DNA from: VAYN01 sp963702075
GTDB lineage: Bacteria > Actinomycetota > Thermoleophilia > Solirubrobacterales > 70-9
NCBI GenBank assembly: GCA_963702075.1
Contig: OY969703.1
Span: forward strand, 1,798,001-1,862,000
Direction: 5' to 3'
DNA: 64,000 nucleotides
In this document: in pieces, positions 27,334 to 34,610 of the stretch
How positions within the stretch are numbered: position 1 is the stretch's first letter
Layout: each line of letters begins with the position of its first letter
Program-made: the position numbers and the translations under genes
The notes under the pieces: model-generated
What the model was told of the DNA's origin: nothing
The model's input: only the letters and a program-made list of their open reading frames with translations
The model's database searches: none

Positions 27334-27379
27334 CGGCGGCAGCCTAGGCGAAGCACACCGCCATTAGGCTTGCGCGTCC

Positions 27380-28360
27380 GTGTCTGCCCAGCTCCGCTCG
27401 CTCCGCCGTCGCAAGCCGCACAAGAAGCGGATGCTGCTGATCGTGAATCCGTATGCGACGACGGTTTCGGATCGGCTGAAAAATCTGGTGGTCTATGCGC
27501 TGCAAGGGCGGTTCGACGTCGAAGCCGTCTCTACTCAGGCGCAGAACCATGCGACGGAGATCGGGCGGGAGGCGTTGGACGGGGGCTACGACGTGGTCGT
27601 CGCCTTCGGGGGCGACGGGACGCTGAACGAGGTCGTCAACGGGGTGGCGGGGACGGATATGCCGGTGGCGATCCTGCCCGGTGGCTCTACGAACGTGGTT
27701 GCGCGGACGCTGGGGATGCCGAACGACGTGGTTGACGCGACCGAGCATCTGCTCTCGCTGGTTGACGACTGGCAGCCGCGGAAGGTCGATCTGGGGATGG
27801 TCGACGACCGCTATTTCGTCTTCGCCTGCGGCGCCGGGATCGACGCTTCAGTCGTCAAACGGGTCGACCGCAACCCGACTTTGAAGGGGAACGCCGGGCC
27901 CTACTACTACTCCTGGGCCGGCGTCTCCAGCTTCTACCGCAAATATTTAATTAACCCGGTGCGGATGAGAACCAGCGTTGACGGCTCCGAGCCGATCGAG
28001 GGCGTCACCACGATCGTCCAGAACTCAGACCCCTTCACCTACTTCGCCAGCCGCCCGATCCGGGTCTGCGAGGGGATCGCGATCGACGACGGCACGCTCT
28101 CCCTTGCCGTGCTGAAGCGGGCGACCCAGCGCGACATGCCGACCCTGATCAACCGCCTCTTCAGCGAGGCGAAACCGGCCGCCCGCCACAAGCAGGTCGC
28201 CCACTTCGACGACGTCGCCCAGGCGGTCGTCGAAACGATCTCGGTCGACAGGCAGGGCGCGGTGCGCCCGCTGCCGATCCAGGTCGACGGCGACTACATC
28301 GGCGAGCGCGACCGGATCGAGCTCAAAGCCGTTCCCGCCGCGCTAACCATCGTCGCCTAG
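27380..28360 (+). CDS. Diacylglycerol kinase-family lipid kinase
   Basis: This 326-residue protein belongs to the DagK/YegS/BmrU catalytic family that phosphorylates diacylglycerol or related lipids with ATP. Its start is a GTG. It has the nucleotide motif IVNPYA, the signature FGGDGTLNEVVNG (GGDGT at 77-81), LPGGSTNVVARTLG, the FACGAGIDASVV loop, and a C-terminal IQVDGDYIGE. All the main family motifs are present. It is a single-gene unit ending at a strong bidirectional terminator. Confidence 0.92.
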   Translation: MSAQLRSLRRRKPHKKRMLLIVNPYATTVSDRLKNLVVYALQGRFDVEAVSTQAQNHATEIGREALDGGYDVVVAFGGDGTLNEVVNGVAGTDMPVAILPGGSTNVVARTLGMPNDVVDATEHLLSLVDDWQPRKVDLGMVDDRYFVFACGAGIDASVVKRVDRNPTLKGNAGPYYYSWAGVSSFYRKYLINPVRMRTSVDGSEPIEGVTTIVQNSDPFTYFASRPIRVCEGIAIDDGTLSLAVLKRATQRDMPTLINRLFSEAKPAARHKQVAHFDDVAQAVVETISVDRQGAVRPLPIQVDGDYIGERDRIELKAVPAALTIVA

Positions 28361-28361
28361 G

Positions 28362-28425
28362 GAGCAAAAAGGGGGGACCCTCCGTCGCAAATTGGGGAGG
28401 CTCCTCCGGGTCCCCCTTTTTGCTC
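28362..28425. terminator. Bidirectional terminator between convergent genes
   Basis: The arms 28362-28380 and 28408-28425 are complementary (GAGCAAAAAGGGGGGACCC against its reverse complement, one extra G), with an A-run on the left and a T-run on the right. In each direction the hairpin is therefore followed by T residues. An inner GGAG/CTCC pairing extends it. It lies exactly between the kinase stop and the epimerase stop. Confidence 0.92.
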
Positions 28426-29432
28426 TAGACGAGGCCGCTCTGCTTCGCCCCACTTACGGTTTCGCGCAGCGTCTCCTTGGCAGGATGCTTGGGTTGCCAA
28501 CCGAGGTCGCGGCGCGCCCTCGTCGTGTCCATCAGGACGGGGGTGTCGGCGGCGATCGCCCACTCGAGTTTGGGCGAGGCGAAGCTGAGACGGCGGGCGG
28601 CGGCGGTACCGATACCGACCGCCGGGCGGGGGACCGGGACCCAGCGCCAGCCAAGGGCCCGGGCGATGTCCCGGACCTGGATCTCGCCTTGGCCGGCGAG
28701 GTTGTAGACCCCGGGCGAGCCCTCGCCGCAGATCGCCGCCGCCATCGCCTGGGCAACGTCGTCGTGGTGGACGAGCTGGAACGGCGTCCCGGGATCGGGC
28801 AGGACCGGCGCCACCAGCGGCAGCTTTTCAACGCCCTTGCGCAACAGCGGCACGGGGTCGCCGGCCCGTACCGCTTCGACGGTCTGCTTGATCAGCATCG
28901 TCGCCCGCGGTCCGGCGACGATGCAGGGGCGGAAAACGTAGGCCTCGACGCTGCTGCCGAGGAGGAGCTCGTCGAGCAGATCCTCGAGCTCGGCCTTCTG
29001 GCGCGAGTAGTAGAAGCCCTCGCTGCCGCGGGCCGGCACGTCCTCGCTCAGCGGCTGCGGGTTCTCCGGGTGGAAACCGTAAGCGGCAACCGAAGAGGCA
29101 TAAATCAGACGCCGGACGCCCGCCTTGATCGCCGCTTCGAAGGTGTTCCGCGTTCCCTGCAGGTTGATCTGACGCGTCTCCTCACGGTTGCCGAAGATCG
29201 CAAAGGCGAGGTGGACGGCGACGTCGGCCCCGTCGAACAACGCCGCCAGGGCACCGCGGTCGAGGATGTCCCCACGACGGTAGGCGACCTTGTCCCATCC
29301 CTCCGCGGCGGGGTCGAACGGGCTGCGCGCCATTCCGAGCACGCGCTCGACCTCCGGCCGCCGCGCCAGCTCCGACATCAGCGGCTTGCCGATCTCACCG
29401 GTGGGCCCGGTGACTGCGACGGCTAAAGGCAT
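28425..29432 (-). CDS. NAD-dependent epimerase/dehydratase family protein
   Basis: A 335-residue extended SDR protein. It has the Rossmann start AVTGPTGEIGKPL, a DILD acidic patch, LHLAFA-like VHLAFAIFG, ASSVAAYGFHP and YYSRQKAE (Tyr/Lys pair), followed by FRPCIVAGP. It resembles actinobacterial NAD-dependent epimerases whose substrate is unknown. It is the last gene of a long minus-strand run, 22 bases after rel. Confidence 0.85.
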   Translation of the reverse strand: MPLAVAVTGPTGEIGKPLMSELARRPEVERVLGMARSPFDPAAEGWDKVAYRRGDILDRGALAALFDGADVAVHLAFAIFGNREETRQINLQGTRNTFEAAIKAGVRRLIYASSVAAYGFHPENPQPLSEDVPARGSEGFYYSRQKAELEDLLDELLLGSSVEAYVFRPCIVAGPRATMLIKQTVEAVRAGDPVPLLRKGVEKLPLVAPVLPDPGTPFQLVHHDDVAQAMAAAICGEGSPGVYNLAGQGEIQVRDIARALGWRWVPVPRPAVGIGTAAARRLSFASPKLEWAIAADTPVLMDTTRARRDLGWQPKHPAKETLRETVSGAKQSGLV

Positions 29433-29454
29433 CTACCCCGTCCGACTGGCCGTC

Positions 29455-31668
29455 TCAAGCGGCCGGGGTGATCCGATACGCATCGAATACCGACTCGACG
29501 TTGCGGAGGCGGCTGATGCAGTGTTTGAGCTGCTCGGTGTCGCCGACCTCGACTACGAACCGGTTTTTCACCATCGGGTGGTTGGTCGTGCAGGTGGCGC
29601 CGATGATGTTGATCCCAACCTCGGAGAAGGTCCGCGAGAGGTCCTCGAGCAGGCGGGTGCGGTCGTAGGCGTCGATCTGCAGCTCGACCCGGTAGGCGGC
29701 CTCGTTTTCTCCCACCCAGCCGACCTCGACAAAGCGCTCCGAGGCTCTTTTCAAGGCCTTGACGTTCTTGCAGTCGGCGCGGTGGATGGTGATCCCGCGG
29801 CCGAGAGAGACGTAGCCCTCGATCGCATCGCCGGGAACCGGACGGCAGCACTTGGCCAGCCGAACCGCGACGTTGTCGGCGCCCTTGACGCTGATCCCGT
29901 AGTTGGAGGCGTCCTTGGTGCGGCGGGCGCGATCCTCGCTGCCGGTCTGGGCGCCTGCGGCGGCCTCTTCCTCGACCCCCTCCCCCGCCTTCAGCCGCTG
30001 CATCAGCTTGTTGGCGGCGGTCTTGGCGTCGATCTTGGCCTGGCCGAGGGCGATGTAGAAGTCGGTCCCTTTGCGGAACCCCATCTCGCGGATCACGTCC
30101 GCCAGCAGCGGCGAGCCGGAGACCTTCTGCATCGGGATCCCGCGGGTGCGCAGGGCTTCGTCGAGCTTCTCGCGGCCGTTGCGCTCGGCGTCCTCGCGCC
30201 GCTCCTCTTTGAACCAGGCGCGGATCTTGTTACGGGCGCGACTCGTCCGCACCAGCTTCAGCGAGTCGAGCGAGGGGCCGCGCTTCTGCTTCGCGGTCAG
30301 CACCTCGACGATGTCGCCCGAGCGCAGCTGGTAGTGCAGCGGCACGATCGAGCCGTTGACCTTGGCGCCGACGCAGCTGTGGCCGACGTCGGTGTGGACC
30401 GCGTAGGCGAAGTCGAGCGGGGTCGAGCCGGCCGAGAGGTTCTTGACTTCGCCCTTCGGCGTGAAGACGAAGACCTCGTCCTCGAAGAGGTCGACCTTGA
30501 GCGATTCGAGGAACTCGGTCGGGTCCTGTTCGCCCTCGGCCTCGACCAGCTGCCGCAGCCAGGTCATCTTCTCCCGCTGCGGGTCGCCGCTGGACCCCTC
30601 TTTGTAGGCGACGTGAGCGGCGATGCCGTACTCGGCGAGCTTGTGCATCTCCTCGGTCCGGATCTGAATCTCGAGCGGCTTGCCCTCGGGTCCGATCACG
30701 GTCGTGTGCAGCGCCTGGTACATGTTGGCCTTCGGCATCGCGACAAAGTCCTTGAAGCGGCCCGGCAGCGGCTTCCAGAGCGAGTGGATGACGCCGATCG
30801 CCCCGTAGCAGTCCTTGACCGAGTGGACGATCACCCGCATCGCCGTGAGGTCGAAGATCTCGTTGAACTCGCGGCCCTTCTTCGCCATCTTCGTGTAGAT
30901 CGAGTAGAAGTGCTTGGCGCGGCCTGAGATCTCGGACTCGATCCCGACCTGCTCGAGCTCCTTGGCGAGGAACTCGCCCGCCTCGGTCACGTAGTTCTCC
31001 CGCTCGTCGCGCTGCTGGGCGACCAGCTGCTTGATCTCGGCGTACTTGCGCGGGTGCAGGGTGGCGAAGGCGAGGTCCTCGAGCTCCCATTTGATCGCGT
31101 GGATCCCGAGCCGGTGGGCGAGCGGCGCGTAGATCTCCAGGGTCTCGTGCGACTTCAGCGTCTGTTTCTGCTTCGGCAGGGCGCCGAGCGTGCGCATGTT
31201 GTGGAGGCGGTCGGCCAGCTTGATCAGGATCACCCTGACGTCGGTGGCCATCGCCACCATCATCTTCCGATAGTTCTCGGCCTGCCGCTCGTCGCGACTC
31301 TCGAAGGTGATCCCGGTCAGCTTGGTGACGCCGTCCACCAGCTGCGCGATCTCCTCGCCGAACTCGTCGCGGATTTCCTCCAGGCTCGCGGTCGTGTCCT
31401 CGACCGTGTCGTGGAGCAGCGCCGCGCACAACGTCTCGGTGTCGAGCCGCATTCCGGCGCAGATCTGGGCGACACCGACCGGGTGGGTGATGAACTCGTC
31501 GCCCGAGTAGCGGCGCTGGTCGGCGTGGCGATCGCAGGCGAAGTCAAAGGCTCGCTCGACTTTCGCCCGATCGATCGTCGCCACGGCGACCGCGGTGGCG
31601 CCGGCGGAGACGCCGTCTCCGTTCCCGTTCCCGTTTGCGGACACGGAGGAGTCGAACTCCTCGATCAC
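29455..31668 (-). CDS. rel: Bifunctional (p)ppGpp synthetase/hydrolase
   Basis: Rel makes and degrades the alarmone (p)ppGpp in the stringent response. At 737 residues it has all domains. The HD hydrolase has LLHDTVED (H86, D87). The synthetase has RFKD (304-307) and HTTVIGPEGKPLEIQIRT. It also has the TGS domain (VFVFTPKGEVKNLSAGSTPLDFAY), the zinc-finger/helical region with CCRPVPGD, and a C-terminal ACT domain. The RxKD form of the synthetase loop is that of bifunctional enzymes. The start is a GTG, and the first 30 residues are low-complexity Gly/Asn/Ser. It lies 32 bases after recJ. Confidence 0.97.
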   Translation of the reverse strand: MIEEFDSSVSANGNGNGDGVSAGATAVAVATIDRAKVERAFDFACDRHADQRRYSGDEFITHPVGVAQICAGMRLDTETLCAALLHDTVEDTTASLEEIRDEFGEEIAQLVDGVTKLTGITFESRDERQAENYRKMMVAMATDVRVILIKLADRLHNMRTLGALPKQKQTLKSHETLEIYAPLAHRLGIHAIKWELEDLAFATLHPRKYAEIKQLVAQQRDERENYVTEAGEFLAKELEQVGIESEISGRAKHFYSIYTKMAKKGREFNEIFDLTAMRVIVHSVKDCYGAIGVIHSLWKPLPGRFKDFVAMPKANMYQALHTTVIGPEGKPLEIQIRTEEMHKLAEYGIAAHVAYKEGSSGDPQREKMTWLRQLVEAEGEQDPTEFLESLKVDLFEDEVFVFTPKGEVKNLSAGSTPLDFAYAVHTDVGHSCVGAKVNGSIVPLHYQLRSGDIVEVLTAKQKRGPSLDSLKLVRTSRARNKIRAWFKEERREDAERNGREKLDEALRTRGIPMQKVSGSPLLADVIREMGFRKGTDFYIALGQAKIDAKTAANKLMQRLKAGEGVEEEAAAGAQTGSEDRARRTKDASNYGISVKGADNVAVRLAKCCRPVPGDAIEGYVSLGRGITIHRADCKNVKALKRASERFVEVGWVGENEAAYRVELQIDAYDRTRLLEDLSRTFSEVGINIIGATCTTNHPMVKNRFVVEVGDTEQLKHCISRLRNVESVFDAYRITPAA

Positions 31669-31700
31669 CGCGAAGAGATCGGCCAGGAGCTCCTTGTGCT

Positions 31701-34265
31701 CTACCGCGGTTTGGGTCTTGCGAGAAATTGTTGAGCCTCCGAAAGTCTTTCGCCGTAGGCGCGAAATGCAGCCGATCGCTGCAGCTCGGTCTTCTCTGAG
31801 GATACGACCCGGACGACGCCTGCGCCGCCTTCAGGCGCTCCCTGTAGAAGGCCGAGCCCGCTCAGCACCCGGAATCGACGGGCACAGGCCTCCGGGCAGA
31901 GCGGGTACCGCCCGGCTCCGGCGAGGGCGTTGCGGAGGTTTTCGCCGCCGCACTCGCCTTGCTCCTTCAGGGCTCGAAAGGCAGCTGCGACCGTGTCCCG
32001 CGAGGGCCACTGCTCGACCAGGGCCTTGGTCGCGAAATCGACCTCGGCATCGGTCCAGAGCGAGTGGACGAAGCCGGGCTCCCCGTCAGTACAGGGCAGG
32101 CCGCTCCGCAGCTCGTCCTCGGCGCCGCGTGGCGGATCGACGAGGACGACGTGCTCGAAGGCAGCCGCGAGCTCTGGTGCTCGCTCCAGCGCGGCGTAAT
32201 CGGTGAGGGCGAGCCCGGACTCCGCTTTCCCTGCCAGGCGCTGAATCTCCTCATCCCCGCAGCGGTGACAGGCGATCAGCGCGGCGCCGCCGTTGAAGCG
32301 GGCGAGACCGGTGGCGCCGTTGCCAAGACCGGCCCGGCGCGAAGCGTCAGCGCAAACCGCCAGCACCCCGGCGCCGCTGGATACGAGCTCCGCGATAGCG
32401 ACCGTTGCCGAAGCGCCGCCTCGAACCAGCCGCCGATTACGAGTCTGTGATTTTCCTTGCTCTACAAGGTCTGAGACAGACTCACGGCCGAGATCGGCGT
32501 GGAGCTCGGCCTCGAAGCGGCGCCACCATTCGGGTTCTTCACCCGAGCAGGTGTGCGGGAGGGTCGGCTTCTCGTCATCCGCCGCCGGCTCCTCGAGCGG
32601 GTAGAGCTCGCCGAGCACCACCCGGGGCTCGATCGAGCCATTCCACTGGTTGACCTCGAGTCGCACCGTGGCGTCGAGCAGGTCTTCGTCCTCGACCCCG
32701 AGACTGGCGCGGCCGAAAGCGACGCCGAGCGCCCGGTGGGAGCCGCTGTGGAGGCTGAAGCGGGCGTGCTTGCCCTCGCCCATCGAGCGGACGTCGGTGA
32801 CGCGGGCGGAAGGGACGAGCAGTCGGACCCCCGGATTGCCCATCCCAAAGGGAGCGAGCTGCTTCAACTCCTCCGCCAGCTCCAGCCCCAGACCGACCCC
32901 GCCGACCATCGCGTCGACCTTTTCGGTCCGGCCAAGGTCCTCGGGCGCAAGCGCGGCGTTCGCGTGGACCGCAAATGCCTCCCGGAAAGCCAAGACGTTC
33001 TCGGCCTTGATCGTCATCCCGGCGGCGGCTCGGTGCCCCCCGAAACCCTCGAGATGCTCGGCACACGCCTCCAGCGCGGCCAGCAGGTCGAAGCCAGGAA
33101 TGCTGCGTCCGGACCCACGCCCCTCCCCCGCATCGTCGAGCGAGATGACGACAACCGGGCGATGGTGCCGCTCGACCAGACGCGAAGCGACGATCCCGAC
33201 CACCCCAGGGTGCCAGTCTTGCCCAGCCAGGACGAGCCCGTGCGCCTGCCGCAGCTCCTCGGGCAGCTCCCGCCGCGCCGCCTCGGCGGCGGCATCGACC
33301 TCCCGCTCGGTCGCCCGCCGCTCGGAGTTGGCGCGGCTCAGCTCGCCGGCGATCGCCTCCGCCCGATCCTCGTCCTCGGTGAGGAACAGCTCAACGCCAG
33401 CGTCGGCTCTGTACAGCCGGCCGGCCGCGTTGATCCGCGGCGCCAGCCGGAACGCGAGGTCGCCCTCGTCGAGCCGCTCCGGCTCGCATTTCGCCGCTGC
33501 CATCAGGGCACGAACCCCTGGTCGCTGGGTCCGACGCATCTCGGCCAGCCCGCGCCGCACCAGGGACCGGTTCTCGCCGACCAGCGGCACGACGTCGGCG
33601 ACGGTCGCCAGGGCGACCAGGTCCAGATCCTCCGAGGCCTCCTCGCCGCGCAGAGCGCTCGCCAGCTTCCAGGCGACCGCGGTCCCGCAGAGGGACTCGA
33701 AGGGGTAGCCGCTGATGGCCGGGTGGAGGATCGGGCAGTCGGGCAGCTCCGCCTTCGGCTGATGGTGATCGGTGACGATCGCCTCGACGCCCAGCTCGTG
33801 CGCCAGCGCCACCTCAGAAGCGCAGGTAATTCCGCAATCGACGGTCAGCAGCAGCTGCGTACCACGCTCGGCCAAGCGCCTGACGTTCTCGCCGCTGAGG
33901 CCGTAGCCGTCTTCGATCCGGTCGGGGATGAACCAGTCGACCTCGCCACCCAGCTCGCGCAGCGTCCTCACCATCACCGCGGTGGCGCTGACTCCGTCGA
34001 CGTCGAAGTCGCCGTGGACCGTGATCCGGCGGTTGGCGGCGATCGCATCCCGCAACCGCTCGACCACCAGCTCCATCCCCCCGAAGGCGCCCGGCGCGTG
34101 CGACTCGTCCGCGGCGAGGAAGGCGCGGGCCAGCTCAGGCGTCCGGTAGCCCCGCCGGACCAGGGTCACGGCGACCGGCTCGCTCAGTCCCAGCTGCTCG
34201 CAGAGGGCGCGTGCCTCCGCATAGGAATATGGCTCTACGGCAAATGCGTTGATGGTTTTCGCCAC
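31701..34265 (-). CDS. recJ: Single-stranded-DNA exonuclease RecJ with long C-terminal extension
   Basis: RecJ degrades single-stranded DNA 5' to 3' in repair and recombination. The DHH core is complete: HGDFDVDGVSA (DxD at 86-90), TVDCGI, TDHHQP (166-168) and the DHHA1 motif GGHRAAAGM. The usual core ends near residue 570, but this chain runs to 854. The additional roughly 280 residues include an acidic linker, ATVAIAELVSSGAGVLAVCADASRR and LALTDYAALE, a Rossmann-like pattern resembling an inactive helicase/PriA-type domain. RecJ stands where apt often lies in the secDF-rel gene order. Confidence 0.95.
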   Translation of the reverse strand: MAKTINAFAVEPYSYAEARALCEQLGLSEPVAVTLVRRGYRTPELARAFLAADESHAPGAFGGMELVVERLRDAIAANRRITVHGDFDVDGVSATAVMVRTLRELGGEVDWFIPDRIEDGYGLSGENVRRLAERGTQLLLTVDCGITCASEVALAHELGVEAIVTDHHQPKAELPDCPILHPAISGYPFESLCGTAVAWKLASALRGEEASEDLDLVALATVADVVPLVGENRSLVRRGLAEMRRTQRPGVRALMAAAKCEPERLDEGDLAFRLAPRINAAGRLYRADAGVELFLTEDEDRAEAIAGELSRANSERRATEREVDAAAEAARRELPEELRQAHGLVLAGQDWHPGVVGIVASRLVERHHRPVVVISLDDAGEGRGSGRSIPGFDLLAALEACAEHLEGFGGHRAAAGMTIKAENVLAFREAFAVHANAALAPEDLGRTEKVDAMVGGVGLGLELAEELKQLAPFGMGNPGVRLLVPSARVTDVRSMGEGKHARFSLHSGSHRALGVAFGRASLGVEDEDLLDATVRLEVNQWNGSIEPRVVLGELYPLEEPAADDEKPTLPHTCSGEEPEWWRRFEAELHADLGRESVSDLVEQGKSQTRNRRLVRGGASATVAIAELVSSGAGVLAVCADASRRAGLGNGATGLARFNGGAALIACHRCGDEEIQRLAGKAESGLALTDYAALERAPELAAAFEHVVLVDPPRGAEDELRSGLPCTDGEPGFVHSLWTDAEVDFATKALVEQWPSRDTVAAAFRALKEQGECGGENLRNALAGAGRYPLCPEACARRFRVLSGLGLLQGAPEGGAGVVRVVSSEKTELQRSAAFRAYGERLSEAQQFLARPKPR

Positions 34266-34340
34266 GTTTCCAGGCTAGGAAGCGCGGCGGCGGCAAAGTC
34301 GCGGGTGAGCGTTCCCAAGATGGGCGAAAAAGCGCGGCGC

Positions 34341-34607
34341 TCAGCCGAGTTGGCGCTCGGAGCGGACGCCGATCGCGTAGACGACGCCGAGACCGATCAG
34401 CACCCCGGGGATCGCCACCAGCGCGGTCGAGACGTCGGTGTCGCCGAGGCTTTTACCGCTCGCCTCCTGCACGATCAGCCCGAAGATGATCGAGCCGAGC
34501 ACGGAGCCGAGAAAGGCGCCGACGATTCCCTGCCAGAAGTGGTCGGGGAGGAAGACCGTGAAGTGCCAGAGCGAAATCCCCATGATGAAGAAGACGACGA
34601 GGGCCAT
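34341..34607 (-). CDS. Small membrane protein, GlsB/YeaQ-like
   Basis: This 88-residue protein has three likely membrane helices (about 1-20, 25-47 and 62-80). A glycine-rich GAFLGSVLGSIIFGLIV in the second recalls the transglycosylase-associated GlsB/YeaQ family of small membrane proteins, whose function is not known. It starts three bases from the secDF stop and is therefore likely co-transcribed with it. Family placement is tentative. Confidence 0.65.
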   Translation of the reverse strand: MALVVFFIMGISLWHFTVFLPDHFWQGIVGAFLGSVLGSIIFGLIVQEASGKSLGDTDVSTALVAIPGVLIGLGVVYAIGVRSERQLG

Positions 34608-34610
34608 CGG

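Noticed and set aside
27334..27379. Possible fluoride riboswitch before the crcB pair
   Set aside because: The gap is only 46 bases, and the conserved fluoride-aptamer segments were not found.
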